64,000 nucleotides of DNA, taken from positions 327,007 to 391,006 of the forward strand of contig NW_024748870.1 in NCBI RefSeq assembly GCF_018991925.1, given 5' to 3'. Below, in pieces: positions 1 through 64,000 of this stretch (positions are counted from its first letter, which is position 1; each line of letters begins with the position of its first letter). Origin of the DNA: Homarus americanus. Its lineage: Eukaryota > Arthropoda > Malacostraca > Decapoda > Nephropidae. The position numbers were made by a program, and so were the translations under genes. A model generated the notes under the pieces. That model saw nothing but the letters and a program-made list of their open reading frames with translations, made no database searches and had not been told where the DNA came from.

Positions 1-440
1 GAATTCAGAGGAGAATGACAAGATTAATCCCGGGCATTGGGAACCTTGAGTACAGAAACAGATTAAAACATCTTAATTTGCACTCCCTCGAGAGACATAG
101 AGTGTGGGGCGATATGATCGACGTGTATAAATGGAAGTAAGGGTTAAAGAAAGGAAATTAACAAAGGTACTTAAATTATCCAACCAGGAGCGAACTCGTA
201 GCAATGGTTTTAAATTAGACAAATTTAGATTTAGGCGCGAGATAGGTAAATATTGGTTTAGAAATCGAGTAGTGGATGAGTGGAACAAATTACTAAACAT
301 CATCATTAACTCGAACACCCTGGATAGCTTCAAATACTGGTTGGATAGATATATGAGCGATAGGGATTGGGTGTAAACGGGTCTGCCTAGTATGGGCCAA
401 TAGGCTAGCTGCAATTTTCCCCATTCTTATGTTCTTATAT
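1..440 (+). mobile_element. LINE-A (CR1-like) 3' end fragment
   Basis: C-terminal end of a non-LTR reverse transcriptase followed by its short 3' tail. The protein around 131-376 has the family block VVDEWNKL and ends in SDRDWV before a stop at 374. The tail carries the (TTATGTTC)-type repeat that closes several other copies in this window. The same sequence recurs at 6420-6566, 12387-12520 and 40080-40350. The copy is cut by the window start and has at least one frameshift near 120-130, so it is dead. Confidence 0.85.
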
Positions 441-837
441 ATACCCCAATCTTCAATAGGGTTAGGTTCCTCAAAACCCCATCGCCATGTGAAATATCAT
501 ACGCCAGGGAGCATTATAGCATAGTGTTCAATGGGATATATTCCCAGCTAGTACAAAAACCCACTTGCATCACCAAAAGCAAATTATACACTAATAATAA
601 ACTGTACATAAAACCAGAAGACAACAACGCCACACCATTAAGAACACTAATCACTTCTCAATCACAAAACCGGAGATATCTGGTCTTCGGCGAGGACCTG
701 CTCCTGATGGAGGATTGGTTTTAGACAGTCATTTGTTGTTTCTGTAGACTTGAGGTTTAAGAGTAATGCCTGACTGCACTGAAACAATTGAGGTCTTCAA
801 CAAGGGCGTGATACCGGAGGAGGGTTGTGGTCTTTTT
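441..837. other. No recognisable feature
   Basis: About 400 bp between two LINE remnants. A short plus-strand reading frame (524-724) has no recognisable domain and no splice context; I see nothing else here. Confidence 0.5.
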
Positions 838-1250
838 TTTTTTTCCTTTTTTTTACGGGGATTGGCCCACCCGGGAACAGGTCAACGATCCACATCGGAG
901 CCTGGGGGGCGCAAAATAAGAATAAAGAAATTAAAAATAGAAAAGAAAAAAAGGTTATATTATTCTACACCGTAGAGATGCCGGAAAACCAGCCTTTTAA
1001 AGTGAGACAGCTTGTATGAGTAAGGAAACACAGAAGAAGGCAGATCATTCCACAGTCTGGCTGTGTGAGGAAATAAGGATGTACTATAACTGGTTATTCT
1101 AGTGTGACCGACATCCACAGAGAAATGGTGGGCACCGCCGGCAAGACGAGTGTTACGAGACCACGGCCTTGCCGGCGGTACACAGGATGCCAAATCCACC
1201 GAACATTGCAACATAGTATCTAAGTTTTCCTGGAACATGGTTTCTCAGAT
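838..1250 (-). mobile_element. LINE-H 3' end fragment
   Basis: Read on the minus strand, 1238-960 gives a C-terminal non-LTR reverse-transcriptase block with the family-typical motif ARLWNDLPSSVFP and a stop at about 960. The 3' untranslated region (960-838) ends in an A-rich run (poly-T on plus). A related 3' UTR, with a (TTA)n run in front of it, is found at 57990-58250 on the same strand. Only the last 90 or so codons remain. The clade is uncertain. Confidence 0.7.
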
Positions 1251-1281
1251 GCTGGATATCTTTCAGTTTAGGCTAAGACTC

Positions 1282-1287
1282 TTTATT
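1282..1287 (-). promoter_or_regulatory. Candidate polyadenylation signal of the SLC17-like gene
   Basis: TTTATT on plus, so AATAAA on the minus strand, about 104 nt after the transporter stop codon at 1391. Spacing is plausible for a short 3' UTR. Transcript 3' ends would be needed to confirm it. Confidence 0.5.
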
Positions 1288-1390
1288 GACATCTGGTATC
1301 CGTAAGGACTTAAAGTCTTATACTTGTGGGAACAGGTGCTGGAGGACAGCAGTCTCTAGGTGATGCATAATACCACTGAAAAGTGAAGCG

Positions 1391-55220
<53,830 letters not shown>

Positions 55221-55659
55221 CTGTAAGATTAAAAAAAATATTGAATTTTGGCAGCTGACGGTGACATACGTGGTGTTATAGGCCTGTTTTACACACACAC
55301 ACGCACACACAATTGTTAAGTAGTTGAGTTAAGAACGTTCACAAGACACAATTCTCAGATTTATGGAAGGTAGAGGACTAGACGAGGTGCATTCTCAAAA
55401 GTTGAAGAGGAATACCTAACATAGATGCAGCTCTTGAACGTCTATTTGTAAACTGTATGAACACCCCTTTGGATCTGAATACCATGACCCACACAAATAC
55501 TGAAAATGGTTGACACCGTGACTTATGTGATATCCCCACCTGAACGGCTAATCACCGAAAAAAAAAAGTCCCGGCACCCCGCTTGTCACCACGGGAACAA
55601 ATGAAGATTTCGTGCCATTAATTACCACACACTCCTTGTGGTCATGAGGAGAGTCTCAG
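55221..55659. other. 5' region of the gene, no clear feature
   Basis: Short (CA)n at about 55290-55312. No convincing 5' UTR exon. Confidence 0.5.
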
Positions 55660-56140
55660 ATTCACGCTTGGACACTCCCTCGAATTATAAACGGCTGTCG
55701 AAAGCCCCAGGATCCATGTCCACACATCCAGCACCCTAAGTAACTGCGTCAAACAAGAGTGTCAGGGCATAAACCGTGTTGGCATTCCTTTACATTTCAA
55801 GGTTGTTCGGTAGTAGGCGGCATCTAGTATAATGCTCTTTACTACTTTATACACTATGCTAGTCAAACTCACCGGCCTGTAATTGTTAGTGCAGTGGCGA
55901 TCAACCATCTGAATATTGGGCTCAAATATGCCATTTTCCTACCGCTGGAGACATTTTGCTCTCCATGCATCTGCAGAACATCGTTGCACAACTCTCTTAA
56001 CACTCTGGGATCCAACTGCCAAGGACCAGTGCACTTGTGATCCTTTATCCTTCACAATTTAGTTCTAATACTCTGCATTAGTGGTGTGTCAGCCCTTTTT
56101 TCCTCAAGCGCAAGGAAGTTGTTCGCATCCTATCATTTAA
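55660..56140 (-). mobile_element. LINE-F fragment (minus), RT start
   Basis: On minus it reads NNYRPVSLTSIVYKVVKSIILD (55885-55820) then LTQLLRVLDVW, RT blocks shared with LINE-F at 48120/53448. Truncated at both ends; dead. Confidence 0.75.
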
Positions 56141-56486
56141 GCATCGAGTTGAGTTATTGGTTTTCTGGTCGTCAACGCTTGGGTGATAACGTCCATAACA
56201 CCAAGGAAAGAATGAATTAAAAAAAATAATATGACATTGAGATAACGTCTATACAGTATATATAGCATCAAAATTACACTGAGATCTTACTATATCAAGA
56301 TGCTTCATATTATCCAAAACTTGAGACAAAATAATTAACATACAATACCTGTATTTTGAGAATCTGTCGGCCGTTAGGAGATGGGCGCATACGTCCGTCT
56401 CCACCAATAGCTACAACAACACTGGCCAGTCTTAACTCCTTCAGCCCTTCACCTTATGTGTCATGCCCGTACTGTAATTGATATAC

Positions 56487-56790
56487 ACCCACCACCACCA
56501 CCAACAGTATTACTACGCCATCACCAAAGCCACCAATAACCCCTACCACCAAAATCACTACCACTACCCCTACAAGCACTACCGCCACCATCACTCCCAG
56601 CATTACTACCACCATCATCATCATCACCACAATCACAATCACCCTTACAACCACAACCACCATCAACACGAACATTACTACCAAAATCATCACCAGGACT
56701 ATAACTACCCACCTCACTGCCCATCCTAGCCACCACCACTGCCACCACCCCGACCACCATGACCACCAACACTACCACCTCATTTCATTC
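56487..56790. repeat. Imperfect ACC/ATC-rich low-complexity tract
   Basis: Runs of ACCACCATCACC-like triplets on plus, making spurious His/Asn/Tyr and Val/Met-rich frames. Confidence 0.9.
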
Positions 56791-56822
56791 ATAACACAAC
56801 CTTTCATTCACTCAGTACTTAC

Positions 56823-56823
56823 A
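56823..56823 (-). promoter_or_regulatory. Candidate donor of a 5' non-coding exon
   Basis: CAGGAT|GTAAGTAC on minus is a near-perfect donor 1.6 kb upstream of E1, with a minisatellite (56875-57175) alongside, as at the other early exons. No independent support. Confidence 0.25.
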
Positions 56824-56874
56824 TCCTGTACACTCGTGCATTTAGTTTCAACAACAGTATAAGGATCTCTAGAC

Positions 56875-57175
56875 CCACACTACACCCAACACACTACACT
56901 CAGTACACTCACACTACACCCAACACACTACACTCAGCACACTCACACTACATCCAACACACTACACTCAGCACACTCACACTACACCCAACACACTACA
57001 TTCAGCACACTCACACTACATCCAGCACACTACACTCAGCACACTCACACTACACCCAACACACTACACTCAGCACACTCACACTACACCCAACACACTC
57101 ACACTACACCCAACACACTCACACTACACCCAACACACTACACTCAGCACACTTTCATTACACCCAACACACCTT
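56875..57175. repeat. 34-bp minisatellite
   Basis: Units of ACACTACACCCAACAC plus ACTACACTCAGCACACTC, about nine copies, the last ones shortened. Confidence 0.95.
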
Positions 57176-57989
57176 CAAGTAGTTTAGGCACAGTCAGATA
57201 AGAAATACTTAGTGTTTAAGTGTACAATACAGTTTAATGTTCAGTCCTGCCTGCCAGAAAGTATGAGCCAGGCAGGACGCTGTTGTTAGGATGACTCGCC
57301 ACCACAGCTTTATGTGGTCTACTCACACACTTAACCAAATTATATACCAGATGCGCCACGTGACCTCTCCGCATATCTATTGAACAGATATAATCATTAT
57401 ATGTAATTGTAATGATTGCAATTACAGATAATGATTAGCTTTTATCGATTACCATGTTCAATTTTAATCGATTACATAAATTACAATTGTCCAAATAATC
57501 ATAATAAAAATATTTTATTTTTGTAATTGTAATCGAAATTTATAAATTTAAAATTGCTACCATAATTATGATTGCTCTTGGGAATACATTTGTGTATTCC
57601 TTTTATATTTGATAAAAAAATATCACACATTTCTGGTTACTGACATAATAGCGAGATGGGCGGCTTGTAATCAGTGTACCAAGATTTAGTGACCTGTCAG
57701 TCAGGTGCAGATAAGCTGCCTTGATTACCACGTTAAACCTCTGAAGTCACAGGCGGCTAGTGTCACCATATCAAAGAAACACTACAAAACTGCGTGGCTC
57801 TACACGGGGAGTCACAACCTCACGTTAGGGACAGGGAGGTCACCGCCACTAACAAGATTAGTGAGGATAAGTCGGGAGGATGTGGAGAGTGTGGAAGTAG
57901 TGAGCGTGAGTGTGACATCAAGTATAGGGATGAGATGGTGTGGTTAGTGAGGGAAAGGTGGTTGCCAGGTTTTTATTATCACTGCCATC
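57176..57989. other. No gene seen; AT-rich palindromic tract
   Basis: 57370-57590 holds many TTACAATTA/TAATCGATTA words in both orientations. No coding feature. Confidence 0.5.
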
Positions 57990-58250
<261 letters not shown>

Positions 58251-58309
58251 TGTTTCTTCTGAACGAATGGAAAAAAAAGGCAAATAAGAACAGAAGCTAC
58301 TGAGCAAAA

Positions 58310-58920
58310 AGATCTACTTTGCTTGTGCAGACGAGTGCACCTGTGTTACGAGTGCCTATGGACAAAGGACCTTTTCAGAAGGTGCTGAGGACCTGAGCTC
58401 CATACAAGAGGAAACAGACACAATATGTTCCACTGCCTGCAAATTGCCGCTCACACCTCATGTCACCAACAGTAAAGGGGCACAACACATGTTCCAGCGG
58501 GATGAAGAAACTACATTAATAGAGACCGAATGTGAAAAGAACATGGGTGTGTATGTTGACAACGAACTGTAGTTCTCCTACCACAGTGAGAAGAAGGTGA
58601 ATCGAGTAACTAGTACTGTAGGTCTTATAAGAAGGTCGTTCAGATATCTAGACGTTCCGTCCCTCGTAACGCTTTTCAAGAGTGAGGTGCTTCCCCATCT
58701 GGAGTACTGTCACCCCATCTGGTCCCCGAGATATACTAGAGACTATCAGTTGATTGAAAATGTCCAAAGGAGGGCCACCAGACTGGTACCCTCAATACGG
58801 CATCTCGGTTACCCAGAGAGATTAGAACACCTGCAACTGCCTAGCTTATACTAGAGACGGGCAAAGGGTGACCATATTGAAGTTATTTATAAACATCTCA
58901 GAGGGCACTATTCTATCGAG
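58310..58920 (+). mobile_element. LINE-F fragment, RT thumb region
   Basis: 58490-58860 reads TECEKNMGVYVDNEL, then after one stop VGLIRRSFRYLDVPSLVTLF, EVLPHLEYCHPIWSPRYTRD and NVQRRATRLVPSIRHLGYP. It matches 53940-54180 in LINE-F. Confidence 0.8.
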
Positions 58921-59756
58921 TGTTTGGAATGTTTTTTTTTTAATGGTTGTGGTTATATTATACGTGTTTGGGTATTTTGGGTTATATTTCTTATGTGTAT
59001 TTGTTTGGTTATATTTCTTGTGTAGTTGTTTGGTTATATTTCTTCTGTGTAGTTGTTTGGTTATATATCTTATATGTAGTTGTTTGGATATTGCTTCATG
59101 TGTTTATTTAGGTAATGTTTTATGATCAGTTACTTCAAAGTTATACCGACTGAGACTCTACCTGTAAATATATAAGTTCTTTGCTGTGTTTTGGATCTCT
59201 AGGATCACCCCCTCCTCCTTCCTATTCTTCTTCCTCCTCCAATCTTCTTTCTTTTCCTCCTTCTTTCTTCTTCCAACATGTACTGTACACGGCCTCTCTC
59301 TCTCTCTCTCTCTCTGACACAATCATGCAACCAGCTGACACTACCATCTAACATTACCAACTGACACTACCATTTGACACTACCATCTCATCTGACACTA
59401 CCATGCAACCAACTGACACTCACACCTGGCCCGTCACCGCTATTTGAGTCACTGAAGCTGAAACATGAAGTGTCAGAAATACATCTCATGGGAGTGACCA
59501 ATTTGTACAAATCCATGTTGAGAATATTTTTTCCTATATGAGGATGCCATAAATAAAGTGAAGAGTTTTTGTTCAAGGTGGCTAATTATCAGTTATATCC
59601 ATAGACTGTCAATGGTAAATGTCATTATTATATATCAACTCCCTGGCGGCCATGATGGAAACACAGTTGTACGTATTTCACTTCTTATCGTTTTATACTT
59701 TTCCTTGTATGTGAACTTTCTATGTACTTTACCACTCAGAGTTTCCAGTTTTACTT
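58921..59756. other. No gene; small repeats
   Basis: Short repeats of GTTTGGTTATATTTCTT (58965-59095), a CT run (59298-59314) and CTGACACTACCAT units (59335-59420). Confidence 0.6.
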
Positions 59757-60250
59757 TGTAGGGGTATCGAGATATTAATGTTGTCTAGCACTCAGGATGG
59801 ATGGAAACTCTAAGGTGGTTTTCTTGTATAATATAAGTTATATGATAGACAGTCTGGTGCTGGAGGTGCCGTGTGGTGAGGAGCTGCTCAGTAGAGACGT
59901 TCGGTGAGTAGCGTGTTGAAGGAGGTAGATGTGCAGGAGCTTCGTTAGAGAAGATGTTGCCTGTTGCTGGCCTCCTGGTTGAATGAATGCTGACAGCGTG
60001 GAGCTTGCTGGAGGAGGTGTTGCTTGTTCAGGAAGATGGGCAGAATGAATCTCAATGGAGAGACAGAGCGTATATACCCAGCAGCAGCCGCCAGTCCTCT
60101 ATGAATCATGTTGGGAAAACCCAGAAAGTCGCCGGTGACTAGTTTCGTTGCTAGGTTACCGTACCATCTGGCGTCAGCTCTCGCTTGGTTGCTAGGATAC
60201 GGCGGCGCGTCGGAATGAGATACGTAGTTGTAGGGGAGACGTCCACTACA
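59757..60250 (-). repeat. 3' LTR of Gypsy element LTR-1
   Basis: 494 bp with TGTAG...CTACA ends. On minus it is preceded by a polypurine tract (GGGAGGGGAGGGGGAGTAT). A rearranged solo copy is at 20349-26769. A TATATA-like box lies at about 60066-60077. Confidence 0.92.
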
Positions 60251-63200
60251 ATACTCCCCCTCCCCTCCCGGCGCGGCGGGAGGCTGGATGTTGTCCGGGT
60301 TGTGTCCCACACATAACACATACCGGGCAGGTGTATGTACGACTCGACCGCTACGTGTAACAACTCCGTCCAGTGACACAAAACCTGTGGGAGAATTAGG
60401 AGGAGAAAGAGGGTTTGGGATTAGAGGAGGTTGTACAAGCAATGGTTGTTGTGCTCCTGCTGCTGCAGGGGCTGCGTCAGGAGGAGGGTCCATGGCAGGA
60501 GCAGGTTCTATGATAGAAGGGAGGTCTATTACAGGTTCAGGTTCTATGACAGGAGGAGGGTCTATGACAGGAGCAGGTTCTATGATAGAAGGGAGGTTTA
60601 TTACAGGTTCAGGTTCTATGACAGGAGCAGGTTGTACATGAGGGTGAAAAGAGGGTGCCCAGAAATGTCGTGGGCGTGGTGTTGCTGCCGGTGGTAACTG
60701 CGGGTAGACTGGTGCAGGCGTAGTTTGTTGATGGTGCTGCTGGGCTGGGGGCCCGACGGGTAAGGCGGCCGGTTTGACTCGGTCTATGCTGACGGTGTCA
60801 TGTCTGCCATTCCGGATAATTGTCAGGAACTTTGCTGAACGGGTAACCACCTGGAAGGGTCCATCGTAGGGGCGTTGTAATGGGTTGCGGTGAGCATCAT
60901 GCCTGACGAAAACATACTCGGCTGTGAGTAGTGCAGGAGGGATGTGTTCAGGGCGCCGAGTAGGCTGGCGTGGAGCAGTAGCTCTGAATGCAGAAACTGC
61001 TTGTCGTAGCTTTTGGAGTAAGTCGTGACGAACGGCTGGAGTGGTTTGGTTGGGATCAGGAGGGAGTGAGAAATCCCCAGGTAGCCGAAGGGGCTCGCCT
61101 AGTGTCAGATCTGCTGGGCTACAGTCCATATCCTCCTTGTGTGACGCACGGATGCCGAGGAGCACTAAGGGAAGCGCATCAGTCCAGCCGTAAGGGTCGT
61201 GCTGTGCCTTGAGTGCGTCCTTCAGCTGCCGGTGAAAACGTTCTACCATGCCGTTGGCTTGAGATAGATAAGCTGTAGTGCGTTGCCTAGACGTGCCGAG
61301 GAACTGTAGGAGGTGCTGCCAGAGTTGTGACTCAAACTGTACTCCTCGGTCAGTGATTACGGTTGCGGGGGGGGGCCAAAACGGGAAACCCAACCGGATC
61401 ATGAAGGCGCGGACAGTAGTCTCTGCTGTAGCGTTGGGCATGGGAATTGCTTCTGTCCACCTGGTGAAACGGTCGATGCAGGTGAAGATGTAGGTGCTAC
61501 CGTAGGATGATGGTAGAGGTCCCACGATGTCGAGGTGTACTACTTGAAAACGTCCTTTGGGAATAGGAAAGGCTTGTAAGGGGGCCCGTATGTGACGATG
61601 TATTTTGGAGGACTGGCAGGCCAGGCACTGGGCAGCCCATTTCTTAGTATCAGACTTGATGCCGGGCCAGACGACACGTTGCGTGAGGAGGCGCTGGGAG
61701 GCCCGCACACCCGGGTGGCTGAGACCATGGATGCGGTCGAAAACAGCGCGGCGGTGGACGTGAGGCACGAACGGTCTAGGCTGTCCACAGGATACGTCGC
61801 ACCACAATTTTATCTTTGTGCCAGGAACAGGGAGTTCTTGGAGTATGAGGCCTGAGGGGGATGTCTTGTATGCTGTCAGGTCTTCGTCTTTCTCTTGAGC
61901 CGCTGCTAGCTGCCCATAATCAATGGGTGGAGATGAGGGAAGAATGGTGGATATACAACGAGAGAGGGCGTCGGCGATCTCGTTGTGGCTGCCTTTAATG
62001 TGTTGGACGTCGCTGGAGAACTCCGAGATGTAAGCCAAGTGGCGCAGGACACGAGGTGTATGTGACTGGGAAGCTGAAGCGAAGGCGTGGACGAGGGGCT
62101 TGTGATCAGTGAAGATGGTGAACTGACGGGCCTCGAGGAAGTGCTGGAAATGTCTGACAGCCAAGTATATGGCCAGGAGTTCTCGATCAAAAGCGCTGTA
62201 CTTGAGGTGTGGTGGTTGAAGCCGTTGTGAGAAGAAAGCAACGGGCATGAAAATTCCGTTGATCTCCTGCTGTAAGACGGCGCCCACTGCAGTAGAAGAA
62301 GCGTCTGTTGTGAGAGTGGTCCGGGCGTTAGGTGCGGGGTGGGCCAGGAGGGTGAGGCGTGTGATGTGCTGTTTGATAGTGGTGAATGCCGTAGTAGCCT
62401 CTTGAGTCCACATGAGAGACTTGTGAGACTTCTTTGGGCGTCCCTTGAGAAGGTCGTGTAGGGGGGCTAGGACGGTGGCAGCTTTGTCAATGAAGCGGTG
62501 GTAGTAGTTGACTAAACCCAGGAATTCTCGGAGTTTCTTCGCCGTTTCAGGTTTGGGGAACTCCCTAATCGCGGTTATCTTCTGTGGTAGGGGTTGTATG
62601 CCACTGGGCGAGACTCTGTGACCGAGGAAATCGATGGCTGAGGTTCCAAAGACGCACTTAGCAGGATGAACTTTCATGTTGTTGTTCTGCAGGCGTTGGA
62701 GAAGGAGTTGTAGGTGGTGGCCGTGCTCGGCAGGCGTCGAAGATGCGACGAGGATGTCGTCAATGTAGACGGTGACAAAATCGAGGTCGCGAAGCATATG
62801 GTCCATGAACCTCTGGAAAGTCTGTGCTGCATTGCGTAAGCCAAAACTAATGAAAGTGTACTCGAAGAGTCGGAACGGAGTGGTGATGGCTGTCTTCTGG
62901 GTATCTGCCGGTGCTACTGGGATCTGGTGGAAGGCACGCTCCACGTCGATCTTCGAGAAGATAGTCTTGCCATGAAGTTTGTGGTGAAAGTCCTGGACAT
63001 GCGGAATAGGGTACCTGTCAGGTTTGGTGACGAGATTCAGGGCTCTGTAGTCGCCACACACCCTCCACTCGCCGGGTGTTCGCTGAGGAACCATGTGAAG
63101 AGGCGATGCCCAGGGACTCCTTGAAGGGCGAATGATGCCGTCTTGCAGTAGTTTGTTGAATTCTACTTTGGCTGTGTACAGGAGCTCAGGGCGCAGGCGG

Positions 63201-63775
63201 CGAGGGCGTGAAAAGACTGGTGGTCCTTTGGTTTCGATGTGGTGGAAAATTCCCGATGTAGGTGGTGGGGGTAGGGAGACTCGGGGTGAGAAAAGCTCCT
63301 TGAATTCGTCGAGCAGGGAGGAGAACTCGTTGGAAGGCGCAAGACAGGTGATAGTGTCGGTGTGTCTGGCACGAGAACCCTGGATCTTGCGTGCTGTAGG
63401 CTCATGGATGAGGCATAGATGACTTGGTTTGACGCCGAGCTTGTGGAAGGTGAGGAAGTCGAAACCAAGGATGGGTTGAGACACGTCTGCTATCACGAAT
63501 AACCAACGCAGAGTCTTGGGCAGACCGAGGTCTAAGGCGAGGGTGCGTACGCCGTAGGAGGCGATGGAGGTACCGTTGGCAGCGAACAGGTCATACGAGG
63601 GTTGCTTTGACTTGTCTCGTAGTGAGGGAGGGATGAGGCTGACCGATGAACCGGTGTCGATGAGGAACTTCTTGCCGGAGGTGCGGTCGGTGACGTGCAG
63701 TAATGAGACGCCTGGAGGGACGGAGGCTGAGGCGTCTACCAGCCTCCGGTGTTGCCGTTTCCCGAATAGGTGCAA
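59945..63775 (-). CDS. LTR-1 pol: protease, RT, RNase H, integrase
   Basis: 1276 codons from the first start-like codon (TTG at 63775; in life probably read by frameshift from gag). Domains by approximate residue: aspartic protease with IDTGSS (D40), RT with YIDD (about 335-338), RNase H with TDASS (about 491) and later Glu and Asp positions, integrase H2C2 zinc finger (about 665-705), and a DD35E core with Asp in HLDIVG (747), Asp in TDRG (806) and Glu in MVERFH (843). Then a basic/SH3-like end and a Pro/Glu/Ile repeat region (about 1045-1110). It makes the cDNA and inserts it in the genome. The frame does not stop before the 3' LTR but runs about 300 nt into it. Confidence 0.93.
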   Translation of the reverse strand: MHLFGKRQHRRLVDASASVPPGVSLLHVTDRTSGKKFLIDTGSSVSLIPPSLRDKSKQPSYDLFAANGTSIASYGVRTLALDLGLPKTLRWLFVIADVSQPILGFDFLTFHKLGVKPSHLCLIHEPTARKIQGSRARHTDTITCLAPSNEFSSLLDEFKELFSPRVSLPPPPTSGIFHHIETKGPPVFSRPRRLRPELLYTAKVEFNKLLQDGIIRPSRSPWASPLHMVPQRTPGEWRVCGDYRALNLVTKPDRYPIPHVQDFHHKLHGKTIFSKIDVERAFHQIPVAPADTQKTAITTPFRLFEYTFISFGLRNAAQTFQRFMDHMLRDLDFVTVYIDDILVASSTPAEHGHHLQLLLQRLQNNNMKVHPAKCVFGTSAIDFLGHRVSPSGIQPLPQKITAIREFPKPETAKKLREFLGLVNYYHRFIDKAATVLAPLHDLLKGRPKKSHKSLMWTQEATTAFTTIKQHITRLTLLAHPAPNARTTLTTDASSTAVGAVLQQEINGIFMPVAFFSQRLQPPHLKYSAFDRELLAIYLAVRHFQHFLEARQFTIFTDHKPLVHAFASASQSHTPRVLRHLAYISEFSSDVQHIKGSHNEIADALSRCISTILPSSPPIDYGQLAAAQEKDEDLTAYKTSPSGLILQELPVPGTKIKLWCDVSCGQPRPFVPHVHRRAVFDRIHGLSHPGVRASQRLLTQRVVWPGIKSDTKKWAAQCLACQSSKIHRHIRAPLQAFPIPKGRFQVVHLDIVGPLPSSYGSTYIFTCIDRFTRWTEAIPMPNATAETTVRAFMIRLGFPFWPPPATVITDRGVQFESQLWQHLLQFLGTSRQRTTAYLSQANGMVERFHRQLKDALKAQHDPYGWTDALPLVLLGIRASHKEDMDCSPADLTLGEPLRLPGDFSLPPDPNQTTPAVRHDLLQKLRQAVSAFRATAPRQPTRRPEHIPPALLTAEYVFVRHDAHRNPLQRPYDGPFQVVTRSAKFLTIIRNGRHDTVSIDRVKPAALPVGPPAQQHHQQTTPAPVYPQLPPAATPRPRHFWAPSFHPHVQPAPVIEPEPVINLPSIIEPAPVIDPPPVIEPEPVIDLPSIIEPAPAMDPPPDAAPAAAGAQQPLLVQPPLIPNPLSPPNSPTGFVSLDGVVTRSGRVVHTPARYVLCVGHNPDNIQPPAAPGGEGEYCSGRLPYNYVSHSDAPPYPSNQARADARWYGNLATKLVTGDFLGFPNMIHRGLAAAAGYIRSVSPLRFILPIFLNKQHLLQQAPRCQHSFNQEASNRQHLL
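60440..60650. repeat. Coding minisatellite in LTR-1 pol
   Basis: Repeats of GGTTCTATGACAGGAG and TCTATGATAGAAGGGAGG encode Pro/Glu-rich units of the type [19 protein letters not shown] in the C-terminal tail. Confidence 0.9.
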
Positions 63776-64000
63776 TAGGGCTCACAGTTTCGAGCATTGC
63801 GGCCGAAAGTCTGGTGATACCAGCAGAGGGTAAATTTGTTGTGCTGGGGGTTGGCTGCTGTGTGTCGGAACTTGTAGGGCGTAGTGTGTGAGTCAGGAAC
63901 CGGCGCAGCAGCGGGTATGGAGGAGCAGAACTGCTCAATGGTGTCCATCCTGCGGTTCAAACTTTGCAACAGGTCCTTGATGTCTTGTGAGGTATTGCTC
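63736..64000 (-). CDS. LTR-1 gag, C-terminal part (cut by window end)
   Basis: Open from the window edge (codons in phase from 63999) to TAG at 63738-63736. It ends with a Cys/His motif [18 protein letters not shown], a spaced variant common in arthropod Gypsy gag, then NGNTGGW. Pol overlaps in the -1 frame. Confidence 0.88.
   Translation of the reverse strand, partial: SNTSQDIKDLLQSLNRRMDTIEQFCSSIPAAAPVPDSHTTPYKFRHTAANPQHNKFTLCWYHQTFGRNARNCEPYCTYSGNGNTGGW
63757..63763 (-). promoter_or_regulatory. Candidate -1 ribosomal frameshift site
   Basis: GGGAAAC on minus, read as G GGA AAC in the gag frame, fits the X XXY YYZ slippery rule. Shifting back one base gives exactly the pol frame. It lies 19 nt before the gag stop. 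Confidence 0.8.

Larger units (their letters stand above)
59757..64000 (-). mobile_element. Gypsy (Metaviridae-type) retrotransposon LTR-1, 3' part
   Basis: End of gag, complete pol and 3' LTR on minus; the 5' LTR and most of gag lie beyond the window. All catalytic motifs of protease, RT, RNase H and integrase are present with no internal stop, so this is the most intact element here. A frame change joins gag to pol at a GGGAAAC heptamer. Confidence 0.93.

Noticed and set aside
60288..60697. Gly/Ser/Met and Tyr/Arg-rich plus-strand frames
   Set aside because: Shadow of the repetitive Pro/Glu tail of LTR-1 pol on minus.

Overview
The window is animal, almost certainly arthropod, nuclear DNA, and a decapod crustacean is the best guess. 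The evidence is a spliced gene with classic GT/AG junctions, (TTAGG)-like intronic repeats, tRNA-derived SINEs, and a dense nested load of LINEs, LTR elements and MITEs. There are no operons, ribosome binding sites or prokaryotic genes.

The one host gene I can support is on the minus strand. Twelve coding exons (E1 at 55173-55220 to E12 at 1391-1585) join with matching phases into a 512-residue major-facilitator transporter of the SLC17 (sialin / vesicular glutamate transporter / inorganic phosphate cotransporter-like) family. Nearly everything else lies inside its introns. The six 5'-most exons are each bordered by a different minisatellite or microsatellite, and in two places the repeat unit contains the splice site itself.

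Layout. 1-1.3 kb: two LINE 3' ends. 1.4-2.1 kb: E12 and E11. 2.4-12.5 kb: MADF-like fragment, LINE-B, and a CR1-like LINE-A split by a complete I-like LINE-D that itself carries a hAT-like MITE. 12.9-15.2 kb: E10-E7. 16-20.3 kb: SINE-1, a TIR element, a mariner-type MITE, LINE-G. 20.35-26.77 kb: a solo LTR split by a complete Jockey-like LINE-E with a 15-bp target duplication. 27.9-32.6 kb: E6, E5 and E4 among minisatellites, with a MITE, SINE-2 (holding a solo LTR) and LINE-B inserted. 33-43.3 kb: nested LINE-A, LINE-B, a decayed Gypsy, LINE-C, a near full-length LINE-A, SINE-1 and SINE-2. 44-47.2 kb: E3 with a tandemly repeated donor, an LTR-element 5' fragment, and E2. 48-54.5 kb: LINE-F split by an LTR element with GTACT target duplications, lacking reverse transcriptase, and itself holding a 1.03-kb solo LTR. 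55.2 kb: E1. 55.6-59.7 kb: LINE fragments and satellites. 59.76-64 kb: 3' part of an apparently intact Gypsy (Metaviridae-type) element on the minus strand, running off the window.

The repeat families do not act with the transporter gene; they explain its expanded introns. Homology calls rest on motif recognition, not on searches.
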